Source: Bifidobacterium breve (GTDB lineage Bacteria > Actinomycetota > Actinomycetes > Nanopelagicales > Nanopelagicaceae). Taken from it: a DNA stretch of 18,436 nucleotides. Under the pieces are notes generated by a model that was given only the letters and a program-made list of their open reading frames with translations, was not told the origin of the DNA and did no database searches. The translations under genes were made by a program, and so were the position numbers. The DNA is taken from contig CAMBOZ010000020.1 in NCBI GenBank assembly GCA_945869505.1, positions 1-18,436 of the forward strand. The letters run 5' to 3'. Positions 6,211-13,388 of the stretch are shown here, one piece after another. Numbering within the stretch: the first letter of the stretch is position 1; every line of letters begins with the position of its first letter.

Positions 6211-7721
6211 GTAAGGCAAAAGAAAAAGTTTTGATAATTGGCGCAGGCATGGGAGGTATGTGCGCTGCTGCGCGCTTGGCTAGAGCTGGATATGAAGTAA
6301 CTGTCTTTGAATCATCTGATCGACATGGTGGAAAATGCCGTACCGAATGGGTCGGCAACTACGCCTTTGACACAGGTCCATCACTTCTGACTTTGCCTGC
6401 GGTCTATCGTGATTTCTTCCAACGTACCGGTGAGGTGATGGGTCGAGTAGTTGAACTGCAACCGGTTAGCCCATCTTTTGATTACCGATTCACCGATGGC
6501 AGCGCGGTTCGTTTTGCCAACTTGTCGCGAAAAGAAACGTTGGCTGCGATTGAAAGTTCCTTTGGCCTTGCATCTGCGCAAGAGTGGGATCAAATAATGC
6601 GCCAAGCCGAATCAATGTGGGATGTTTCGCGGGAGCCGTTTATTGAATCTGAACTGCGTTCAGTGCTCTCACTTTTGAAACGCCCAACCTTGCTGCGAGA
6701 TCTGCGGATAATTTCACCGTGGAAATCTTTGCGCGATTTCAAAGTAAAGGATCTGCGCCTTCGCAATATCTTGGATAGATATGCAACTTACAGTGGCTCT
6801 GATCCGCGGGTAGCACCGGCGGTGCTTGCTTCAATTGCCTTTGTGGAAGAAGCATTTGGCGCTTGGCACATCAAAGGCGGAGTTGGAAAGTTAGCTGATG
6901 CGGTTTATCAAAGATGCTTAGATCGCGGTGTTAAATTTGAATTCAATGTCAAGGTCTCTCAAATCAATCACGATGGAAATTCCACAACCGGCATCACCTT
7001 GGCAGATAACCGAAAAATAGACTCTTCCATAGTTGTCGCAAATGCTGATGCCACAGCGGTGTACAACAAATTGATAACTGGAAAAGTTAAGAAAATTCGC
7101 AAAGAACGCTCCAACTTAGCCAAGGCTGATCCCTCACTTGCTGGCTTCTCACTACTGCTTGGACTTCGCCCCAGCGAAAGTGAGACTGGGCTTTCGCATC
7201 ACAACATCTTCTTTCCAGAAAATTATGATGCTGAGTTTGTAGATATCTTTGACCGCAAGCAGCCAGTCGCTGATCCAACTATCTATCTCTGCGCACCGCG
7301 GGATGAATCTATGGTTAAGCATCCTGGCCACGAGGCTTGGTTTGTATTAGTAAATGCACCACGACATGATCAAGGCGGCACTGACGGTTTTGATTGGAAC
7401 GATCCAGATTTCAATCATAAATATGCGATGCAAATTATTGATTCACTGGAATCTCGCGGTATTGCAATTCGTGATCGTTTAGAAGTGTTAGAGATTCGCA
7501 CACCAGCAGATTTAGAGAGAACCGTATCTGCACCCGGCGGTGCGATCTATGGAACTTCCAGCAATGGCGCGCGCTCTGCGTTTATGCGCGCTAAGAATCG
7601 TTCGCCTCTGAAAGGTTTGTATTGCGTAGGTGGATCGGCGCATCCAGGTGGCGGGCTACCTTTAGTTGGTTTAAGCGCCGAGATTGTTGCGCAGGCTATT
7701 GTGGGCAAAGCGAGCCACTAA
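6207..7721 (+). CDS. crtD: CrtD-like carotenoid 3,4-desaturase (CrtI superfamily)
   Basis: This 504-residue FAD-dependent amine-oxidase-fold desaturase is the second CrtI-type enzyme in the window. The dinucleotide-binding loop is GAGMGG at 12-17, followed by VTVFESSDRHGGKCRTE. FDTGPSLLTLPAVYRDFF matches the hydroxyneurosporene/methoxyneurosporene dehydrogenase (CrtD) branch better than phytoene desaturases, which is why I separate it from crtI at 10290. The C-terminal FAD segment YCVGGSAHPGGGLPLVGLSA is intact. CrtD introduces a 3,4 double bond next to a hydrated end group, fitting the preceding cruF. ATG 6207 overlaps the cruG stop by 4 nt. A ketolase or C-4 oxygenase (CrtO-like) role is possible. 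The gene's 3' end overlaps the convergent phosphatidyltransferase gene by 51 bp. Confidence 0.8.
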   Translation: MSKAKEKVLIIGAGMGGMCAAARLARAGYEVTVFESSDRHGGKCRTEWVGNYAFDTGPSLLTLPAVYRDFFQRTGEVMGRVVELQPVSPSFDYRFTDGSAVRFANLSRKETLAAIESSFGLASAQEWDQIMRQAESMWDVSREPFIESELRSVLSLLKRPTLLRDLRIISPWKSLRDFKVKDLRLRNILDRYATYSGSDPRVAPAVLASIAFVEEAFGAWHIKGGVGKLADAVYQRCLDRGVKFEFNVKVSQINHDGNSTTGITLADNRKIDSSIVVANADATAVYNKLITGKVKKIRKERSNLAKADPSLAGFSLLLGLRPSESETGLSHHNIFFPENYDAEFVDIFDRKQPVADPTIYLCAPRDESMVKHPGHEAWFVLVNAPRHDQGGTDGFDWNDPDFNHKYAMQIIDSLESRGIAIRDRLEVLEIRTPADLERTVSAPGGAIYGTSSNGARSAFMRAKNRSPLKGLYCVGGSAHPGGGLPLVGLSAEIVAQAIVGKASH

Positions 7722-8303
7722 GCCAAAACTTAATGTCTGCAAAATGGCGAGAATTGCCATAGTTAAAGTAACTAATTCGAAACTCAGTGCATAAGAAACT
7801 AGAGCGATAAAAATAAAGCTGGCACGCACTGGACGCTCTGCAGGAGTAACCACACCAACGCCACTGACTCCTAGTGAAGTTAGCCTGGCACGTGCATACT
7901 CTTGCGTTGAGGCAATTACGTAAGTTACAAGTACCAACCAAGCGGGTGCGCCAATTCGATAGGCAACATAAAACCAGAGCGCTTCACTTATGCGATCGGC
8001 AACCGAATCTAATATCGCGCCAAATGAACTCTGCCGCTGTTGAAAGATAGCAACGCTGCCATCAATTCCATCAGCGTAGAGAGATAAAACCAGCAGTGGA
8101 ATCGCCCAAAGTGAGAGCGGATTGGCCGCCATTGCAATTGCAAATAGGACTCCGAGCAGAGTCAAAATATTTGGAGTGATATGTAATTTAGAGAGAAATT
8201 TTGCGGATGCAAATGAAATAGCCAACCAGGCTTTTACGATTCCTTTTATTTCAGCTCCCCCGTGTAAATCACTCCACGTGGAATTGAATACTTCCTTTTT
8301 CAT
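7671..8303 (-). CDS. CDP-alcohol phosphatidyltransferase family protein
   Basis: This 210-residue membrane protein carries the CDP-OH-P motif: Asp78, Asp81-Gly82, Ala85, Gly95, Asp99 and Asp103 in the required spacing. These residues bind metal and CDP-diacylglycerol in enzymes making phosphatidylglycerol phosphate, phosphatidylinositol phosphate or related lipids. The Arg usually following the motif Ala is Ile86 here. About six hydrophobic helices follow an amphipathic N-terminus. The acceptor alcohol cannot be predicted. ATG 8303 overlaps the metF stop by 4 nt, so it is the second gene of a metF operon. Its last 51 bp run antisense inside crtD; no earlier in-frame stop exists. Confidence 0.82.
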   Translation of the reverse strand: MKKEVFNSTWSDLHGGAEIKGIVKAWLAISFASAKFLSKLHITPNILTLLGVLFAIAMAANPLSLWAIPLLVLSLYADGIDGSVAIFQQRQSSFGAILDSVADRISEALWFYVAYRIGAPAWLVLVTYVIASTQEYARARLTSLGVSGVGVVTPAERPVRASFIFIALVSYALSFELVTLTMAILAILQTLSFGLVARFAHNSLRNNLGA

Positions 8304-9181
8304 GCCCGCTTCTTATCTTTGATTTGGGCAAATATCTCGCGCGTGGCGGTAGATGTATTCATAGTATAAAAATGTAAACCAGGAACGCCTGCAGCCAAAA
8401 GCTCTTCGCAAAGCTTGGTCGCTAATTCAACGCCTAACTTTCGAACATCATCTGGGTTATCTTTTACTTTTTCAAAGGCGGCGGATATCGCGCTAGGTAT
8501 CGGGGTCCCGGTTAATTCAGCCATTCGATTAAATTGATTGACATTTGTGACTGGCAAGATTCCGGCGATGATTGGTAACTGTGATCCGCGGGCGGATAAT
8601 TTATCGACTAGCGATTTCCATTTAGCGGCTTCAAAGAAAAATTGTGTTGTAGCAAATGTTGCACCAGCGGCTTCCTTACGAATAAGCGTTTCCACATCTG
8701 CAGCAAAATCTCCATTTGATGCCGGATGGCCATCTGGAAAGGCGGCCACACCAATTGTGAATCCGCCAAAGTCTGCTGCTAAAGAAACTAATTCATCCGC
8801 ATGATTTAAACCGCCAGGCGTTGGTGACCACGGTGCGCGTGGACCACCTGTTGGATCACCGCGGAGCGCCAAAATATTGTGAATTCCAGCGGCTTTGTAA
8901 CGCGACAAAATTTCCAACAATTCTTCTCGTGTAGAACCAACACAAGTTAAATGTGCGACAACCGGCAATTTCGTGTGTTCGGTAATTTCAGAGGTGATTC
9001 GTATTGTGCGATCACGCGTTGATCCACCTGCTCCATAAGTGACGGAGATGAAGTCTGGGGCAATCGGCTCAAGCGCAGTGATTGCGCTCCAAAGGCGGTT
9101 TTCACCCTCTTGGTCTTTGGGCGGGAAGAATTCAAATGAGTAGGTGACGGCATCCCCGTCTCTCTTCATGCGCATCTCCAT
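8300..9181 (-). CDS. metF: Methylenetetrahydrofolate reductase
   Basis: This 293-residue cytoplasmic TIM-barrel enzyme reduces 5,10-methylene-THF to 5-methyl-THF for methionine synthesis. Recognisable segments are YSFEFFPPK (Glu of the FEFFPP strand, the catalytic Glu28 equivalent in E. coli), FISVTYGAGGS, HLTCVGST, ALRGDPTGG (Asp120 equivalent), TTQFFFEA, IIAGILPVTN and the C-terminal GLHFYTMN. These agree with a flavin-dependent MetF. ATG 9181 is preferred because a -10-like TACCCT lies exactly 6 nt upstream (leaderless). ATG 9169 has a GGAG six nt upstream and is the main alternative; GTG 9226 would run into the crtE start. Divergent pairing with a prenyl synthase recalls M. tuberculosis Rv2172c-Rv2173. 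Confidence 0.93.
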   Translation of the reverse strand: MEMRMKRDGDAVTYSFEFFPPKDQEGENRLWSAITALEPIAPDFISVTYGAGGSTRDRTIRITSEITEHTKLPVVAHLTCVGSTREELLEILSRYKAAGIHNILALRGDPTGGPRAPWSPTPGGLNHADELVSLAADFGGFTIGVAAFPDGHPASNGDFAADVETLIRKEAAGATFATTQFFFEAAKWKSLVDKLSARGSQLPIIAGILPVTNVNQFNRMAELTGTPIPSAISAAFEKVKDNPDDVRKLGVELATKLCEELLAAGVPGLHFYTMNTSTATREIFAQIKDKKRA

Positions 9182-9203
9182 GCGGTCAGGGTACCGTTGC
9201 GCC
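9182..9203. promoter_or_regulatory. Putative bidirectional leaderless promoter, metF / crtE
   Basis: The 22 bp between start codons contain TACCGT on plus (9192-9197), then 6 nt, then GTG 9204. On minus TACCCT (9193-9188) is followed by 6 nt and ATG 9181. Both hexamers fit TANNNT, share TA at 9192-9193, and lie on a GGTACC palindrome (9190-9195) at the exact centre of the interval. Size, symmetry and the minus-strand hexamer TACCCT are identical to the element at 1163-1184. Opposed polymerases could not occupy both promoters at once. The assignment rests on pattern alone. Confidence 0.6.
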
Positions 9204-10289
9204 GTGGTTAACGATGCGCGTGGCACGCTCCTTGAGATTCGTGAGCAGGTTCAGAGCGAACTCACCTCATATTTAGCGTTGCAACGCGAATACCTTTCAT
9301 CGATCGGTTCAGAGTTAGCGCCGGTCTGCGATGCCCTCGAGTCATTTCTTTTAGAAGGCGGCAAGCGGTTGCGTCCGTTATTTGCATATGCTGGCTTTAG
9401 CGCAACAGGCGCGGTTGCTACCGCCGCAGATATTCGCGCCTTCACCAGTCTTGAATTGTTGCAAGCCTGTGCGTTGATTCACGATGATTTGATGGATCGC
9501 TCTGACACACGTCGTGGCAAACCAGCAATACATCGCCACTTTGAGAATTTACATCAACAAGATGCGATGAACGGTTTATCAGATCAATTTGGTGAAGCAG
9601 CTGCAGTATTACTTGGTGATCTAGCCCTTGTTTGGTCCGATCATTTACTTCATACATCTGGCGTTGCAAATGATGCGCTGTTATCTGCGCTTTCGGTACA
9701 CGATGAGATGCGCATTGAGTTAATGGCTGGTCAATATTTAGATGTGCGCGAATCTGGTGAAAAATTCCCCAGCGTTGATCGTTCGTTGCGAATTGCTAGA
9801 TATAAATCTGGCAAGTACACCATTGAGCGGCCTCTGCATTTAGGCGCGGCGCTGGCGGTTACCGATCCGGCAAAGCGTAAAGATCTGACAAATATTTTGA
9901 GCGCTTACGGACTTCCACTCGGTGAAGCCTTTCAGCTGCGCGATGACATGCTCGGAATCTTTGGTGATCCTTCAGTTACGGGAAAGCCGGCAGGAGATGA
10001 CATTCGCGAAGGTAAACGAACTGTGTTGATGGCAATGACCTTTGAGCGGGCCGATCAGGAAACCCGAGCGAAACTAAGCGCCGCACTCGGTCGCGCCGAC
10101 CTAACCGCGGATCAAATCGAAGAGGTTCGTGATCTGATCACCGCAACAGGTGCGGTGAAAGTTGTCGAAGATCTCATTGATGGGCTACTTTCCAACGCGC
10201 TAACTGCCGCAAACTCTGCTGAAATTGCTCCCTCAGCCCGTGAGTTACTCGTCGAACTCGCAACTAGCGCAATTCGTAGGAGCCATTAA
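9204..10289 (+). CDS. crtE: Geranylgeranyl diphosphate synthase (trans-polyprenyl synthetase)
   Basis: This 361-residue all-helical prenyl synthase supplies C20 diphosphate for phytoene. Motifs are GGKRLRP (about 52-58), the first Asp-rich motif DDLMD (94-98) followed by RRGKPAIH, an LGDLALVW segment, an RYKSGKYTIERP helix, and the second Asp-rich motif DDMLGIFGD (about 247-255) with KPAGDDIREGKRT. Product chain length is inferred from the crtI-crtB neighbours. GTG 9204 is chosen because it sits 6 nt after a -10-like TACCGT. In-frame ATGs at 9168 and 9180 would invade metF and add non-family residues. The gene heads a tight operon; crtI starts at the very next base after the stop. Confidence 0.92.
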   Translation: MVNDARGTLLEIREQVQSELTSYLALQREYLSSIGSELAPVCDALESFLLEGGKRLRPLFAYAGFSATGAVATAADIRAFTSLELLQACALIHDDLMDRSDTRRGKPAIHRHFENLHQQDAMNGLSDQFGEAAAVLLGDLALVWSDHLLHTSGVANDALLSALSVHDEMRIELMAGQYLDVRESGEKFPSVDRSLRIARYKSGKYTIERPLHLGAALAVTDPAKRKDLTNILSAYGLPLGEAFQLRDDMLGIFGDPSVTGKPAGDDIREGKRTVLMAMTFERADQETRAKLSAALGRADLTADQIEEVRDLITATGAVKVVEDLIDGLLSNALTAANSAEIAPSARELLVELATSAIRRSH

Positions 10290-11774
10290 ATGACTGCCAG
10301 AGTTAAAGGACCAACCGATCACGTTGTCGTCGTCGGTGCAGGGTTAGCTGGATTAAGTGCTGCACTTCGTTTAGCTGGTGCTGGACGCAAAGTTACGGTC
10401 ATTGAACGCGAGAGCGTTCCGGGCGGGCGAAACGGTTTGCTTGAAAAAGATGGTTACTCATTTGATACTGGGCCATCTGTATTAACAATGCCTTCGCTTA
10501 TTCAAGATGCATTTAGTTGCGTTGGCGAAGATATGAAAGATTGGCTGGAACTTTCTCCGCTAAAACCGCTTTATCGCGCCTTCTATCACGATGGTTCACA
10601 GATCGATGTGCACGCCAATACTGCTGAGATGGAAGAAGAAATCCGTCGCACGGTAAGTGCCGAAGAAGCGCTGGGCTATCGCAGATACGTAGAGTTTGTA
10701 ACCAAGTTATATAAGTACGAGATGAACGATTTTATTGATCGCAATATTGATTCTCCATTTAATTTACTTACCCCCAACTTGGCGCGCTTGATCGCACTTG
10801 GCGGATTTAGACGACTCTCCCCTAAAGTAAATCAATTCCTAAAAGATCCCCGCCTGCAAAAGGTTTATTCATTCCAGGCGATGTATGCAGGCGTTAGCCC
10901 ACAACAGGCCTTAGCAATTTATGCAGTTATCGCTTATATGGATTCAGTTAACGGCGTCTTCTTCCCTAAGGGTGGAATGCACGCTGTTCCGCGCGCACTA
11001 GCCGCAGCAGCAGAAAAGCACGGTGTGACTTTCAAATACAACACAACGGTCACAAAATTAGATGTCGAGAATGGACGCGCTAAAGCGGTAATCACCGACA
11101 AAGGCGAACGCATCGAATGTGATGTCGTCGTAATGAACCCCGACCTTCCAGTTGTTTGGCGTGATTTGCTTGGTAAAACTCCCCTATCGATTAAGCGCCT
11201 GAAGTACTCACCATCTTGTGCCACTCTCTTGGTTGGCTCCTCCAAGAAATACGATCACGTTGCTCATCACAACATCCACTTCGGAAAATCTTGGGATGGC
11301 GTCTTTGACGAATTAATCAAGAAGAAGACTTTGATGTCTGACCCATCAGTTCTAGTAACAATTCCTACTAAAGACGATGCTGCACTAGCACCGGCAGGGA
11401 AAGAGAGTTACTACATTCTCTATCCGACCCCAAACTTGGATGCCGATATTGATTGGAATAAGCAAGCACGTCCTTATCGCGATCACATGATTAAAACGCT
11501 TGAAGATCGTGGTTACACCGGATTTGGTGACTCAATCGAAACTGAAGTGATGACCACACCGCTTGATTGGCAAGCACAAGGAATGGAGCGCGGTGCACCG
11601 TTTGCTAGTGCGCACACCTTCTTCCAGACTGGACCTTTCCGTCCACGCAATATTGCAGCAGGTTTTGAAAACGTGGTCTTTGCTGGTTCGGGCACCCAAC
11701 CTGGAGTTGGAGTACCAATGGTTTTAATCTCTGGTCGTCTGGCGGCGGAGCGAATCGTAGGTCCGGTTAAGTAA
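10290..11774 (+). CDS. crtI: Phytoene desaturase
   Basis: This 494-residue FAD enzyme desaturates 15-cis-phytoene stepwise towards lycopene. The Rossmann loop GAGLAGL (16-22) is followed by VTVIERESVPGGRNG, then YSFDTGPSVLTMPSL, characteristic of CrtI. SFQAMYAGVSPQQALAIYAV and FFPKGGMHAVPRALA occur mid-protein. AHHNIHFGKSWDGVFDEL and the C-terminal GSGTQPGVGVPMVLISGRLA complete the family pattern. ATG 10290 follows the crtE stop directly and has an SD, TAGGAG, about 8 nt upstream inside crtE. Its sequence is closer to bacterial lycopene-forming CrtI than the CrtD-like protein at 6207. The number of desaturation steps cannot be read from sequence. Confidence 0.94.
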   Translation: MTARVKGPTDHVVVVGAGLAGLSAALRLAGAGRKVTVIERESVPGGRNGLLEKDGYSFDTGPSVLTMPSLIQDAFSCVGEDMKDWLELSPLKPLYRAFYHDGSQIDVHANTAEMEEEIRRTVSAEEALGYRRYVEFVTKLYKYEMNDFIDRNIDSPFNLLTPNLARLIALGGFRRLSPKVNQFLKDPRLQKVYSFQAMYAGVSPQQALAIYAVIAYMDSVNGVFFPKGGMHAVPRALAAAAEKHGVTFKYNTTVTKLDVENGRAKAVITDKGERIECDVVVMNPDLPVVWRDLLGKTPLSIKRLKYSPSCATLLVGSSKKYDHVAHHNIHFGKSWDGVFDELIKKKTLMSDPSVLVTIPTKDDAALAPAGKESYYILYPTPNLDADIDWNKQARPYRDHMIKTLEDRGYTGFGDSIETEVMTTPLDWQAQGMERGAPFASAHTFFQTGPFRPRNIAAGFENVVFAGSGTQPGVGVPMVLISGRLAAERIVGPVK

Positions 11775-12680
11775 GTGAATGAATTAAACGCTGCACAGAT
11801 TTTCGATCCTGAATTACGCGCATCTTACGAAGAATGCAAACGTTTAAATTCGCTTCACGGAAAGACTTATTACCTTGCAACACTTCTCCTCCCGGCGGCT
11901 AAGCGACCATTCGTTCATGCCCTGTATGGATTTGCACGTTACGCCGATGAAATTGTCGATGATTTAGCATCCACGCTCTCACCTGCTGAAAAAGCGAAAG
12001 TTCTGCGAGAGTGGAGTTCAGAAGTTTTAGCGGGACTGAAATCCGGTTCCACTAGCGATGCTGTAGGTAAAGCGCTAATCGATACCGTGCAGCGCTTTGC
12101 AATTCCGCATCAACACTTTGTAGATTTTCTGCACTCTATGGAGATGGACTTAACCGTCACGCAATATAAGACTTATGAGGATCTATACGAATACGTTTAT
12201 GGATCGGCAGCAGTAATTGGCTTGGAAATGGTTCCAATTCTGGGCGGCGATACCGTTAACTCCTTAGATGCGGCGAAGGATCTTGGAGTAGCATTTCAAT
12301 TAGCTAACTTTATTCGTGATGTCGGTGAAGATTTAGATCGTGGCCGGATTTACCTGCCACTTGATGAGTTAGCAGCACACGGCGTAACTCCCGAAATGCT
12401 TTATGCGCGCAAGTTAACTCCTCAAATAATTGATGCACTGAAGTTCCAAATAGCGCGGGTAAGGCAATTGCAAAAGTCGGCAGAACCTGGCATCGCGCTC
12501 CTTGATAAGACCAGCCAGCCATGTATTCGCGCCGCAAGTGAGCTCTACTGCGGAATAGTTGATGAGGTTGAAAAGATTGGGTATGACATCTTCAATAAGC
12601 GCGCAAAAACCTCCACGTTTCGCCGCGCACGAGTTGCTGCACGTGCCTATTTAGACGCAGTTATCGCTCGCATCGGCTAA
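11775..12680 (+). CDS. crtB: Phytoene synthase
   Basis: This 301-residue squalene/phytoene synthase condenses two geranylgeranyl diphosphates into phytoene. Both Asp-rich substrate-Mg sites are present: DEIVD at 58-62 (in YGFARYADEIVDD) and DVGED at 182-186 (in ANFIRDVGEDLDRGRIYLP). Length is standard. The GTG start at 11775 abuts the crtI stop with no gap (TAAGTG), pointing to coupled translation. It is the third gene of crtE-crtI-crtB. Its stop codon TAA at 12678-12680 is also the beginning of a -10-like TAAAGT that may start the downstream riboswitch RNA. Confidence 0.95.
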   Translation: MNELNAAQIFDPELRASYEECKRLNSLHGKTYYLATLLLPAAKRPFVHALYGFARYADEIVDDLASTLSPAEKAKVLREWSSEVLAGLKSGSTSDAVGKALIDTVQRFAIPHQHFVDFLHSMEMDLTVTQYKTYEDLYEYVYGSAAVIGLEMVPILGGDTVNSLDAAKDLGVAFQLANFIRDVGEDLDRGRIYLPLDELAAHGVTPEMLYARKLTPQIIDALKFQIARVRQLQKSAEPGIALLDKTSQPCIRAASELYCGIVDEVEKIGYDIFNKRAKTSTFRRARVAARAYLDAVIARIG

Positions 12681-12683
12681 AGT
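12678..12683 (+). promoter_or_regulatory. Possible -10 for the TPP riboswitch transcript
   Basis: TAAAGT fits TANNNT and overlaps the crtB stop codon; 6 nt later the conserved aptamer region begins near 12690. A start there would leave almost no 5' strand for the closing P1 helix, so an upstream promoter within crtB or read-through from the crt operon is equally possible. Confidence 0.3.
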
Positions 12684-12689
12684 AATAAT

Positions 12690-12772
12690 CGCGGGAGCCG
12701 CTAATACGGCTGAGAGGATCTGAGATTCAGATCGACCGCTAGACCCATCCGGTAATGCGGATGCGGAAAGGA
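12690..12772 (+). ncRNA. TPP riboswitch (THI element)
   Basis: The conserved core of the thiamine pyrophosphate aptamer is readable. CGGGAGCC opens P2/P3, and GGCTGAGAGG (12708-12717) is the pyrimidine-sensing strand. An extra hairpin GATCTGA-GAT-TCAGATC (12717-12733) follows, then a GACC segment. ATCCGGTAATGCGGAT (12748-12763) forms P5 with the TAATGC loop that binds the pyrophosphate side, and GCGGAAAGGA closes it. The 3' end, AAAGGA at 12767-12772, is also the Shine-Dalgarno of the transporter gene, 7 nt before GTG 12780. Ligand binding would therefore hide the ribosome site directly, repressing translation when TPP is plentiful. No terminator hairpin with a T-run lies between aptamer and start. 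Only the P1 helix is unclear. Confidence 0.93.
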
Positions 12773-12779
12773 ATGAATC

Positions 12780-13388
12780 GTGTCAATCTTTAATTTCTTA
12801 TCTGATGTCCTGATAACTATTTGGGGCTACGAACTTTCTTATTTAGAATTTGTTGCAGTCATAGCCTCGCTTATCGGCGTCGCACTTGGCATCACGGGTA
12901 AACGAATTACATGGCCGTGGTGGGCAATTAGTTCGGTTCTCTACGGAATCCTATTTTTGCAATGGGAACTATTTGCAAGTGCCGCGTTGCAGATCGTCTT
13001 TATCATTGCCGCAATATTTGGCTGGTTTGGCTGGGAACCAAGTGGCGCAAAGCCTGGCCCGCTTAAAAATAAATATCGCCTCGCTACATTTGCTGCAATT
13101 ATTCTGGCAACTCTGGCGCTTGCTCCAATCCTAAAATCTTGGGGCGCAGCTTCAACGTACGCTGATGCAGTTCTATTTTTTGGCTCACTTGCTGCGCAAA
13201 TTTTGATGGTCTATGAAAAGTATGAGAGTTGGATAATCTGGCTACTAGTTGATGCTGGTTACGTCGCCTTGTATGCCACACAGGATCTCTTATTCACTTC
13301 ACTGCTCTATGTTGTATTTACAGTTCTGGCGGCGTTGGGATGGGGTAAATGGTATGGAGCTCATCGAAGCGCTACTAGATCTATGTAG
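12780..13388 (+). CDS. pnuT: PnuC-family vitamin transporter, probable thiamine transporter PnuT
   Basis: This 202-residue membrane protein has about seven helices and the PnuC pattern: a Glu-bearing first long helix (LEFVAVIASLIGVALG), WPWWAISSVLYGILFLQWELFAS, then LQIVFIIAAIFGWFGW, and in the second half a YADAVLFFGSLAAQ helix, WIIWLLVDAGYVALYA and a final LYVVFTVLAALGWGKW. PnuC proteins facilitate uptake of nicotinamide riboside, riboflavin (PnuX) or thiamine (PnuT), with trapping by phosphorylation inside. The TPP riboswitch immediately upstream decides for thiamine here. The start is GTG 12780, supported by AAAGGA within the riboswitch. A P-loop kinase gene overlaps its 3' end by 35 nt, suggesting a joint uptake-and-trap unit. 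Confidence 0.88.
   Translation: MSIFNFLSDVLITIWGYELSYLEFVAVIASLIGVALGITGKRITWPWWAISSVLYGILFLQWELFASAALQIVFIIAAIFGWFGWEPSGAKPGPLKNKYRLATFAAIILATLALAPILKSWGAASTYADAVLFFGSLAAQILMVYEKYESWIIWLLVDAGYVALYATQDLLFTSLLYVVFTVLAALGWGKWYGAHRSATRSM

Noticed and set aside
9144..9203. CrtE starting upstream at 9144, 9168 or 9180
   Set aside because: These starts would overlap the metF coding region and lack any upstream signal, whereas GTG 9204 has a -10-like hexamer 6 nt before it.
12717..12733. Hairpin GATCTGA-GAT-TCAGATC as an intrinsic terminator after crtB
   Set aside because: No T-run follows and it is a variable stem inside the TPP aptamer.
12780..13388. Nicotinamide mononucleotide/riboside transporter (classic PnuC)
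   Set aside because: The family is right, but the TPP riboswitch overlapping its Shine-Dalgarno makes thiamine the better substrate.
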